A stretch of 64,000 nt of DNA from NCBI RefSeq assembly GCF_900066015.1, contig NZ_LN890656.1, positions 868,001-932,000 of the forward strand. The letters are read 5' to 3'. Origin of the DNA: Candidatus Promineifilum breve (GTDB lineage: Bacteria; Chloroflexota; Anaerolineae; Promineifilales; Promineifilaceae). Below, piece after piece: positions 50,155-57,157 of this stretch; within the stretch, counting starts at the first letter, position 1; every line of letters begins with the position of its first letter. Position numbers and translations under genes: made by a program. The notes beneath the pieces were generated by a model that saw nothing but the letters and a program-made list of their open reading frames with translations, was not told the origin of the DNA and made no database searches.

Positions 50155-50290
50155 AGAAGAGAATCCACAGATTACACAGATTTCACAGATGGAAGAAAGT
50201 GAATAGTGGGCAGTGGGCAGTGGGCAGTCTGCTCACTGCCCACTGCCCACTGCCCACTAATCTGTGACATCTGTGAAATCTGTGGTTTCT
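50155..50290. repeat. Nested F-C-F' palindrome overlapping a gene end
   Basis: AATCCACAGATTACACAGAT and the complementary CATCTGTGAAATCTGTGG enclose a C palindrome (GTGGGCAGTGGGCAGTCTGC and its mirror). The right arm encodes the last residues and stop of the EamA gene. Confidence 0.85.
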
Positions 50291-51168
50291 CTTTCTCTTC
50301 CCCTCCCCACCACCAGGGCCACGCTGACCAGGATAATCGCCAGCCCGGCCAACATCCCCAGGCTGAACCTCTCGTTGAGAAAAAGGATGGCCCACACGGA
50401 GCCGAACACCGGCACCAGGAAGGTGACGCTGGCCGTGCGCGTTGGCCCCACGTTCTTTAATAGGAAGAAGTAGAGCAGATAGGCGAAGGTCGTCGAGAGC
50501 AGGATGAGCGCCGCCAGCGCGGCCACGGCCGCTCCCGGCGGCGGCGTGCGCGGCGCGGCCACCACGCCCGGCCCCACCAGCCACACCGCCGCGGCCAATA
50601 GCTGCACCGTCGAAGCCGTGGCCGCCGGCAACCCGGTGATGTGGCGGGCGGCATAGACCGTGCCCGTGCCATAGGCCAGCGCCGCCAGCAACGACGCCCC
50701 GACCGCCAGCAGCGCCGCCCGATCCAGCGTCAGCGGCGCGCCACCCACCAGCACGGCCACGCCGGCCATGCCCAGGATGACCCCCAGCCCCTTGCGGCCG
50801 GTCAACGGCTCGCTGCCCCAGGCCGCGGCCATCAGCGCCGTGAACAGCGGCGTGGTCGAATTCAGAATGGCCGCCAGCGACGCCGGCAGCCGCAACTCGG
50901 AGAAGGCGATCAACGTGAAGGGCAGGGCGGAGTTGAGCAGGCCGATCGCCAGATAGATACGCCAGTTGGCGCGCAACTGCAACGTGCCCCCCACCGGCCG
51001 CCCCTGCGTCACCACGGCCACGCCCAGCATCAGCAGCCCGGCCACCAGCACGCGCACCAACATCAGCGTCAACGGCCCAAACGCCGGCGCGGCCACGCCA
51101 ATGAACAAAAACGACGCGCCCCAGACGGCGCCGAGCAAGAGAAGGGATAGGTAGTGGATTGGTTTCAT
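50257..51168 (-). CDS. EamA/DMT-family transporter
   Basis: 303 residues with ten membrane helices and two EamA repeats; the first shows WGASFLFIGVAAPAFGP and PASLAAILNSTTPLFTALMA, the second FAYLLYFFLLKNVGPTRTAS and PVFGSVWAILFLNERFS, all typical of the drug/metabolite exporter superfamily. Substrate unknown. The last residues (TTDFTDVTD) and the stop codon come from an F-type repeat, past the conserved fold. The cupin gene lies upstream on the same strand behind a D/E repeat block. Confidence 0.9.
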   Translation of the reverse strand: MKPIHYLSLLLLGAVWGASFLFIGVAAPAFGPLTLMLVRVLVAGLLMLGVAVVTQGRPVGGTLQLRANWRIYLAIGLLNSALPFTLIAFSELRLPASLAAILNSTTPLFTALMAAAWGSEPLTGRKGLGVILGMAGVAVLVGGAPLTLDRAALLAVGASLLAALAYGTGTVYAARHITGLPAATASTVQLLAAAVWLVGPGVVAAPRTPPPGAAVAALAALILLSTTFAYLLYFFLLKNVGPTRTASVTFLVPVFGSVWAILFLNERFSLGMLAGLAIILVSVALVVGRGRERETTDFTDVTD

Positions 51169-51176
51169 GGTGGGAA

Positions 51177-51298
51177 AGGGGGCAGAGGAGCGGGGGAGCA
51201 GGGGGGCAGGGGAGCAGGGGAGATCGTTGTCATTGGGATGCCGCTTGTTCGGCGGTCGGCCGTCGGCGGTCTACTCGCCACTCGCCACTCGTCACTCG
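51177..51298. repeat. D and E elements
   Basis: GGGGAGCAGGGGGGCAGGGG at 51190-51220 (D) and CTCGCCACTCGCCACTCGTC at 51270-51300 (E), between the EamA and cupin genes; the E run reaches into the last cupin codons (LASGE). Confidence 0.75.
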
Positions 51299-51646
51299 TC
51301 ACTCGCCACTCGCCAGGTCTTCCTGCACGATCCGTGGCGAGGGATGGATGCAGACCATCTCCAGCACCGCCGGCCCCAGGCTGACGAACTGATGGGGGAC
51401 GGCCGCCGGGGCCACCACGATGTCGCCCGGCCCGGCCTCGCTGTCCTGGCCGCCCACCGTGAAGCGCACCCGCCCGGCCAGCACCAGCCACGTCTCCGGG
51501 TAGGGGTGGACGTGGCGCGCCGCGCCCGTTCCGGCGATGTCGCGCACGTGGAAGAACGACGCGCCGGAGCCGTGCGCCTCGCCCTCGAAGCGCACCGTGC
51601 CGCCCGGCCGCAATTCCAGTTCGGCCGATTTGATGATCTTGACCAT
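51299..51646 (-). CDS. Cupin-domain protein
   Basis: 115 residues, ATG with AGGAG 8 nt upstream. The cupin motif 1 is HVHPYPETWLVLAGRVRFTV and motif 2 is PGDIVVAPAAVPHQFVSLGP, with the His and Glu metal ligands in place. One small beta-barrel; such proteins are sugar or amino-acid binding, isomerase-like or regulatory. Substrate not predictable. Confidence 0.85.
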   Translation of the reverse strand: MVKIIKSAELELRPGGTVRFEGEAHGSGASFFHVRDIAGTGAARHVHPYPETWLVLAGRVRFTVGGQDSEAGPGDIVVAPAAVPHQFVSLGPAVLEMVCIHPSPRIVQEDLASGE

Positions 51647-51997
51647 CGGTCTACTCCTGGGGCAGAGAATCCACAGATTTCCCAGATGGAAGAGGGTTTA
51701 TCCGCAGATTTCGCAGATTACGCAGATTTTTAAGAAAATTTCTTAAATCTGCGAAATCTGCGAAATCTGCGGATCGATCTCTTAATCTGTTGATCTATCC
51801 ATTCCAGAGAATTATATCGCTTCTCTATTGTAATCGACCCACTCCCAGCGCCCACTTACCGGGGAGGTTTTTATGACGAATACCTATGTCCAAGATTAAA
51901 AACCGATAAATGATGTACAAAATATGGACAAAACCTATTATACTGTCCCCAACATCGCGCGGGAGATGAAATCAGTCTACTGGATACGGAGGTTAGA
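51647..51997. other. Upstream region of the fasciclin gene with F repeats
   Basis: 51668-51776 holds two nested F-type pairs (ATCCACAGATTTCCCAGATG; AAATCTGCGAAATCTGCGGA). 51780-51997 is AT-richer: TATTATACTGTCC near 51937 may contain the -10 (TATACT) of the fasciclin gene. GGAGG stands 5 nt before its ATG. Confidence 0.55.
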
Positions 51998-52510
51998 ATG
52001 AAACTGAACAAAGCTCACCGATTGTTTGTTGTGGCTCTGACCGCCTTGCTGGCCCTGGCGGCCGTCGTGCCCGCCTTTGCCGGCACCAAGCGGCAGAATA
52101 TCGTCGAGATCGCCGCCTCGAATCCCGACTTCTCCACCCTCGTGGCCGCCGTGGTCAAGGCCGATCTGGTCGATGCCCTCGACGGCCCCAAGCGCGTCAC
52201 CGTCTTCGCCCCCACCAACGCCGCCTTCGATGACCTGGCCGGCGAACTGGGCTATGCCAACGGCATGGCCCTGGTCGATGCCCTATCCGCCGAACAATTG
52301 ACCCCCATCCTCCTCTACCACGTGACCAACGGCAACCGTTCGGCCAACACCCTCTTCCCGCCCCAGTCCGTCCGCATGCTCAGCGGCGACCGCGCCCTCA
52401 CCGCCATCGACAACGGCATGAAGACCATCGACGGTCAGCCCATTGTCGCCACCAACATCCGCGCCAGCAACGGCTTCATCCACGTCATCGGCGGGGTGAT
52501 GCTGCCCTAA
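51998..52510 (+). CDS. Secreted fasciclin (FAS1) domain protein
   Basis: 170 residues. Signal peptide 1-28 (LFVVALTALLALAAVVPAFA). One FAS1 domain: NPDFSTLVAAVVKADL, the H1 box VTVFAPTNAAFDDL, the YH motif LLYHVTNG and the H2 box ASNGFIHVIGGVMLP, which ends the protein exactly as in single-domain FAS1 proteins. Likely secreted adhesion or matrix protein. A good intrinsic terminator follows. Confidence 0.95.
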   Translation: MKLNKAHRLFVVALTALLALAAVVPAFAGTKRQNIVEIAASNPDFSTLVAAVVKADLVDALDGPKRVTVFAPTNAAFDDLAGELGYANGMALVDALSAEQLTPILLYHVTNGNRSANTLFPPQSVRMLSGDRALTAIDNGMKTIDGQPIVATNIRASNGFIHVIGGVMLP

Positions 52511-52542
52511 TTTTCCTTGCGCCTGATCGCTCACTATGAAGG

Positions 52543-52571
52543 AAAGAGGTAGCCCGCGCTGCCTCTTTTCG
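52543..52571 (+). terminator. Intrinsic terminator after the fasciclin gene
   Basis: AAAGAGGTAGC (52543-52553), CCGC loop, GCTGCCTCTTTT (52558-52569; one G-U pair), then CGTTT. Located 33 nt after the stop. Confidence 0.8.
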
Positions 52572-52591
52572 TTTGATAGGGGCTAGGTACT

Positions 52592-52653
52592 AGGTTCTAG
52601 GTGCTAGGTGCTAGGGAAGAGCGCTCTTCCCTAGCACCTAGCACCTAGAACCT
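52592..52653. repeat. Perfect 62-bp B-type palindrome
   Basis: AGGTTCTAGGTGCTAGGTGC... to GAAGAGC and its exact complement, 31-bp arms without a loop. Closely related to 15209-15270. Confidence 0.95.
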
Positions 52654-52735
52654 TCTTCCAAACGCTTTTCAAACGCCCCGCCTGCTATCCTTTCAGCATG
52701 GATAGCCGCCACGCCGCCGCGCCGAGGATTCGCCG

Positions 52736-53119
52736 GTGAACGCCATCTCGATGGCGACCGGCGCCGTGCAGCACATCGTCCTGCCCGTGGGTGACCTGGG
52801 CCGCGCCGCCGATTTCTATTGCCGGCTGCTCGGTTTCCAGCCCGTCACCGACTACGACACGTTCATGCTGCTGACCAACGGCCACGTCACGCTGACCCTG
52901 CGGCCGCGCGCCGACGGCGAGTCCCCCTGGGGCTACACCCAGTTCGGCCTGTCGCTGCCCGGCCGGACCGAGCTGGAGGCCGCCGCCCGCCTGTTGGCTG
53001 ATTGCGGCGTGCCCCATCAGGCTATCCACCATTTTGCCGACATCGGCATTCTCGTGCTGAGCCTGCGCGACCCGGACGACAATCGCGTCGACCTGATCGT
53101 GCCGGCCGATAAGGGGTGA
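52736..53119 (+). CDS. VOC-family (glyoxalase-like) protein
   Basis: 127 residues from a GTG at 52736 with GAGG 8 nt upstream; an ATG 15 nt further in is the alternative. A single VOC unit pair: VQHIVLPVGDLGRAADFYCR with LLGFQPV, later TQFGLSLP and DPDDNRVDLIVPA. First His and later Asp/Glu positions suit a divalent metal. Function could be dioxygenase, glyoxalase or resistance type; not predictable. Confidence 0.9.
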   Translation: MNAISMATGAVQHIVLPVGDLGRAADFYCRLLGFQPVTDYDTFMLLTNGHVTLTLRPRADGESPWGYTQFGLSLPGRTELEAAARLLADCGVPHQAIHHFADIGILVLSLRDPDDNRVDLIVPADKG

Positions 53120-53195
53120 GCCATTCGCGACGCCAGTTCGCGGAGGGAGGAGTTGGGGTGGCCGGCCACTAAGCCGGCCCCCCCACACCTTTGAG

Positions 53196-53314
53196 AAATT
53201 GAACGCGGATGACGCGGATTGACACGGATACACGCGGCTCGGAATACGTTCCAGCAGTGTAAATCCGCGAAAATCCGTGTCATCCGCGTTCTATCTCTTC
53301 AAATCCGCTATAAT
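53196..53314 (+). promoter_or_regulatory. F-type inverted pair abutting a perfect -10 box
   Basis: F arms AACGCGGATGACGCGGATTG (53200) and GTGTCATCCGCGTTC (53278) form a hairpin; TATAAT at 53309-53314 follows. The start of transcription would fall at 53321-53323, so the mRNA of the SARP-like gene (ATG 53323) would have almost no leader. The layout repeats that of the DUF4058 gene at 24.8 kb. Confidence 0.5.
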
Positions 53315-53322
53315 GGCCGCTC

Positions 53323-56316
53323 ATGGCCCTTCTCACCATCCACCTGCTGGGCACATTCCGGCTGCTCGACGGCGACCGGCCGCTGACCACGCGCCACACG
53401 CCCCGCCTCCAGGCTTTGCTGGCCTACCTGCTGCTCCATCGCGCCGCGCCCGTGCCCCGCGCCCGGCTGGCCGTCCTCTTCTGGCCCGACACCACCGACG
53501 CCCAGGCCCGCACCAATCTGCGTAACCTGCTCCACGCCCTGCGCGAGGCCCTGCCCCCCGGCGATTACCTGCTGGCCGACACCCAGACCATCGGCTGGAA
53601 CCCGGCCGCCGCCCTCCGCCTCGACGTGGCCGACTTCGAGGCCGCCTGCGCCGCCGCCGACCCCGCCGGGCTGCAAGCCGCCGTCGCCCATTACAGCGGC
53701 GACCTGCTGCCCGAACTCTACGACGATTGGGTCGCCGCCGAGCGCGACCGGCTGCGCGCCCTGCTGGCCGATGCCCTGCAACGGCTGGCCGCCCGCCTGG
53801 AGGCCGACGGCCGCCACGCCGAAGCCCTCACCGCCGCCCACCGCCTGCTGCGCCTCGACCCGCTGCACGAGGAGGCCACCGTCCGCCTCATGCGCCTTAA
53901 CGCCCTGGCCGGCGACCGGGCCGGGGTGCGCCGCGCCTATGAGAGCCTGGCCTCCGTCCTGCGTCTGGAGGTCGGCGTGGAACCGGCGGCCGACACCACC
54001 GCCGCCTACCACCATTGGCTCAGCGCCGCCCCCGCGCCGCGCCGCCCCGCCGCCGCCCGCGCCGCGCTGCCCCTGCCCGCCGACACCCTCTTCGGCCGCG
54101 AGCCGGACGTGGCCGCCGTGGCCGCCCTCGTTGCCCGGCACCGGCTGGTGACGCTGACCGGCTACGGCGGCGTGGGCAAGACGCGCCTGGCCCTGGCCGC
54201 CGCCGCCGCCGCCCAGTCCGACCACTTCGCCGACGGGGCCTGCTGGGTCGATCTGGCCCCGCTCATCGCCGCCGACGCCGTCATCCCCGCCGCCGTGGCC
54301 GCCCTCAACGCCCCAGAGCAGGCCGGGCGCGCGCCTTCGGTCAACCTGGTCGATTTCCTGGCCGCCCGTCGGCTGCTACTCGTCCTCGATAATTGCGAGC
54401 ACGTCCTCGTCGGCGCGGCGGCGCTCATCGAGGCCGTCCGCCGCGATTGCCCCGGCGTCCACGTCCTGGCCACCAGCCGGGTGCGGCTGCGGCTGCCCGG
54501 CGAGCATGTCTATATGGTCGAGCCGTTGGCGTTGCCGGGAGTGGCGGGTGGCGAGTGGCGGGTGGCGGGTGGCGAGGAGCAAGGGGCGGGTGGCGGGTTG
54601 CGGGTGGCCGGGGTGGTGTGGGGCGCGTCGGCCGTGGCGGCGGTGCGGGAGAATCCCAGCGTGCAGTTGTTCGTCGACCGGGCGGCGGCCGTCTGGCCCA
54701 CCTTCGCCCTGACCCCGGCCAACGCCCCGGCCGTGGCCCACATCTGCCGCCGTCTGGAGGGCATCCCTCTGGCGATTGAACTGGCCGCCGGGCGGGTGCG
54801 CCTGCTCTCCACACGCCACATCGCCGAACGGCTGGATAGCGCCTTCGACCTGTTGGCCGCCGGGCCGACCCAGCCGCGCCAACACCGCACCCTGCGCGGC
54901 GTGCTCGATTGGAGCTACGACCTGCTGAGCGCCGACGAGAAAACGGTGCTGCGCCGGCTGGCCGTCTTTGCCGGCAGCTTCTCGCTGGCAGCGGCCGAAT
55001 CGGTGGCCGGCGGCGACCCCCTGCCGCCCGGGGCCACGCTGGAACTGCTGGCCGGGCTGATCGACCACTCGCTGGTGGCCGGCGAAGAGGGCGACGACGA
55101 GCGCCGTTACCGGCTGCATGAGATGACCCGCCAATACGCGCTGGAGCAACTGGCCGCCGCCGGCGAGCGCGAGGTGGTCATGGCCCGACTGCTGGCCTAC
55201 GTGGCCGCGCTGGCCCGCCGCGCCCGCGACGAATTGCGCGGCGAGCAGCAGGCCGTCTGGTTGCGCCGGCTGGATGCCAAGACGGCCACCATCGAGGTCG
55301 CCCTGGAGTGGGGCAGCCGCGCCGCCGACGATGTCGCCGCCGCCGACACGCTGCGGGTCGTGGCCGAACTCTATTTCTACTGGACGCTGCGCGGCCGGCA
55401 GCCCTATGCCACGCGGCTCACCGAGCGGGCGCTGGCCGCCGCCGCCGGCCGCGATCTGCCGCCCGACGCCCCGGCCCAGGCCCACGTCACCGCCGCCGCG
55501 CTATCGATTATCCACACCGACCCCACCGCCGCCGCCGACCATCTGGCCGCCGCCCTGGCCGACCCGGCCGCCCTCGACGACGCCTACACCGCCGTGGCCC
55601 ACCACGTGCGCGGCCTCGTCGCCTACATCGCCCGCGACCACGCCGCGGCCGAAGCCATCTGGCGCGCCGCCCTCGACGCGACGCAGACCGACTGGTGCCG
55701 GGCCACGCTGCTCGACGACCTGGGCAACGTCTACATGCGCCTCGATCAGCCGGAGCGGGCGCTGGCCGTCTTCCAGGAAGAACGGGCCATCGCCGCCCGC
55801 ATTGGCGACCGCATCAGCCGCTTCTACGCCCTCACCAATCTGGGCATCGTCCTGGGGCGGCTCGGCGACCCGGCCCCGGCCCGCGCCTATGCCGCCGAGG
55901 CCGTGGCCCTGGCCCGCCAGATGGACAGCGCCCGCCTCATCGCCTACGCCCTGCGCAATCAGGCCCGGCTGGCGCTGGCCGGCGGCGACGCGCCCACGGC
56001 CTACCGGCTCTTGCGCGAGGCCACGGCCCTGGCCTGGGAGATTCGCAACCGCGACCTGACGTTGAGCGCGCTGGAGCAATTGGCCCTGGCCGCCGAACGG
56101 CTGCGGCCCGACGCGCGGGCGGTCATGCTCTTCGCCGCCGTGGCCGCCGCCCGCGAATCGTTCCGCCTGCCGCCCCACCCGGCCGACGAAGCCGCCACCA
56201 CCGCCGCCCGCGCCCGGCTGGCCGCCGCCCTGCCGCCCGCCGCCTTCGCCCGCGCCTGGGACGAGGGGCAGCGGCTGGATTGGGTCGAGGTCGTGGCGTT
56301 GGCGGAAGAGGAATGA
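53323..56316 (+). CDS. SARP/AfsR-like transcriptional regulator with BTAD, NB-ARC and TPR domains
   Basis: 997 residues. Residues 1-90: OmpR-type winged helix (IHLLGTFRLLDGDRPL, RTNLRNLLHALREAL). Residues 95-245: bacterial activator domain (YSGDLLPELYDDWVAAERDR, LRLEVGVEP). NB-ARC: Walker A GYGGVGKTR near 281, Walker B LLLVLDNCEH near 353, LEGIPLAIELAAGRV near 482, then winged helix (GVLDWSYDLLSADEK) and helical TPR-like repeats to the end. It is a large AfsR/LuxR-type regulator that presumably senses a ligand and binds DNA. Residues 405-427 (VAGGEWRVAGGEEQGAGG) between VEPLALP and NPSVQLFVDRA are an E-type insert. No ribosome binding site. Confidence 0.9.
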   Translation: MALLTIHLLGTFRLLDGDRPLTTRHTPRLQALLAYLLLHRAAPVPRARLAVLFWPDTTDAQARTNLRNLLHALREALPPGDYLLADTQTIGWNPAAALRLDVADFEAACAAADPAGLQAAVAHYSGDLLPELYDDWVAAERDRLRALLADALQRLAARLEADGRHAEALTAAHRLLRLDPLHEEATVRLMRLNALAGDRAGVRRAYESLASVLRLEVGVEPAADTTAAYHHWLSAAPAPRRPAAARAALPLPADTLFGREPDVAAVAALVARHRLVTLTGYGGVGKTRLALAAAAAAQSDHFADGACWVDLAPLIAADAVIPAAVAALNAPEQAGRAPSVNLVDFLAARRLLLVLDNCEHVLVGAAALIEAVRRDCPGVHVLATSRVRLRLPGEHVYMVEPLALPGVAGGEWRVAGGEEQGAGGGLRVAGVVWGASAVAAVRENPSVQLFVDRAAAVWPTFALTPANAPAVAHICRRLEGIPLAIELAAGRVRLLSTRHIAERLDSAFDLLAAGPTQPRQHRTLRGVLDWSYDLLSADEKTVLRRLAVFAGSFSLAAAESVAGGDPLPPGATLELLAGLIDHSLVAGEEGDDERRYRLHEMTRQYALEQLAAAGEREVVMARLLAYVAALARRARDELRGEQQAVWLRRLDAKTATIEVALEWGSRAADDVAAADTLRVVAELYFYWTLRGRQPYATRLTERALAAAAGRDLPPDAPAQAHVTAAALSIIHTDPTAAADHLAAALADPAALDDAYTAVAHHVRGLVAYIARDHAAAEAIWRAALDATQTDWCRATLLDDLGNVYMRLDQPERALAVFQEERAIAARIGDRISRFYALTNLGIVLGRLGDPAPARAYAAEAVALARQMDSARLIAYALRNQARLALAGGDAPTAYRLLREATALAWEIRNRDLTLSALEQLALAAERLRPDARAVMLFAAVAAARESFRLPPHPADEAATTAARARLAAALPPAAFARAWDEGQRLDWVEVVALAEEE
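54538..54612. repeat. E element inside the SARP-like gene
   Basis: GGAGTGGCGGGTGGCGAGTG and GGTGGCGGGTTGCGGGTGGC, in frame at the linker between two conserved NB-ARC blocks. Confidence 0.8.
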
Positions 56317-56319
56317 TTT

Positions 56320-56462
56320 AACCACGGATTTTCACGGATTTCGCGGATGGACACGGAAAGAAGAAATCCGATCCGTGTTCATCCGTGCTGATCCGTGGAA
56401 TCCGTGTTGAATTCATTTGAGGAATGAATTAGCCACGGATTTCATGGATGGACATGGAAAAT
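56320..56462. repeat. F-type inverted pair
   Basis: ACCACGGATTTTCACGGATT and its complement AATCCGTGTTCATCCGTG with extra half units (GCCACGGATTTCATGGATGG). GCTATACT (56501-56508) downstream is a possible -10 for the next gene. Confidence 0.75.
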
Positions 56463-56519
56463 TTCAATCCACCGCCGGGCTGCCGGTTACTCATATTTGC
56501 GCTATACTAGGGAGCGAAG

Positions 56520-56759
56520 ATGTCGCCAACGATATTAAGACAAGGGTCAAATCGCTTTTTCTTCAACAGCCGTGAAGAAACGCGCATGCACATCCACGTG
56601 ATGACCCCCGACGGCACAGCCAAGTTTTGGCTGGAACCATTGGTAGCCCTTGCCGACTACTACGGGTTAAATCGCAAAGAACTGCGCCAACTGGAAGAGA
56701 TCGTGAGGGAACGACAAGATGACTTTATTAACGCGTGGCGAAAACACTTCAATAGCTGA
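56520..56759 (+). CDS. DUF4160 family protein
   Basis: 79 residues. SPTILRQGSNRFFFNSREET, then MHIHVMTPDGTAKFWLEP match DUF4160 (xxRFxFYSxExxEPPHIHVxxxxxxAKFWL). It overlaps the next gene by 41 bp. DUF4160 and DUF2442 genes are regularly adjacent and have been discussed as possible toxin-antitoxin-like pairs; activity is unproven. GGAG 5 nt upstream may be a ribosome binding site. Confidence 0.85.
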   Translation: MSPTILRQGSNRFFFNSREETRMHIHVMTPDGTAKFWLEPLVALADYYGLNRKELRQLEEIVRERQDDFINAWRKHFNS

Positions 56760-56982
56760 AGTCACCGGCATCAGTGCCATCGGTCTCTGGCTGGTGGCGG
56801 CCGACCGCGAATATTTTGTCCCTTTTGCCGATTATCCCGACTTTCTGCAAGCAACCGTGGCCCAAATCTACCGCGTTGAAAACCCGTCACCGACGCAGCT
56901 CTATTGGCCTGATCTTGACGTGGATATCGATCTCAATGCGTTGCAGGAACCGGAACGGTTCCCATTGGTGTTTCAGCGGTAA
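56719..56982 (+). CDS. DUF2442 family protein
   Basis: 87 residues, starting within the previous gene. LWLVAADREYFVPFADYPDF, then PTQLYWPDLDVDIDL show the DUF2442 pattern (xxExxVPFxxFPxLxxA...W xDLDxDI). Probable partner of the DUF4160 protein; translational coupling is likely from the 41-bp overlap. Confidence 0.85.
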   Translation: MTLLTRGENTSIAEVTGISAIGLWLVAADREYFVPFADYPDFLQATVAQIYRVENPSPTQLYWPDLDVDIDLNALQEPERFPLVFQR

Positions 56983-57012
56983 CCATGCTGACCCTCGAAT
57001 TACCCGCTCCAT

Positions 57013-57142
57013 AAAAGGCAAAGAATTACACAGAGGAACACAGAGTTCACAGAGGAACACAGAGGAGCACAGAGCGTTCAGATAGTTCTGTTTCTGAAAA
57101 TCTCTGTGCAACTCTGTGCTTCTCTGTGACCTCCGTGTAACT
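57013..57142. repeat. G-type inverted pair
   Basis: TTACACAGAGGAACACAGAG with further units on the left and CTCTGTGACCTCCGTGTAAC on the right; lies between convergent genes and may terminate both. Confidence 0.8.
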
Positions 57143-57157
57143 ATCCCCAGCCGCCTA

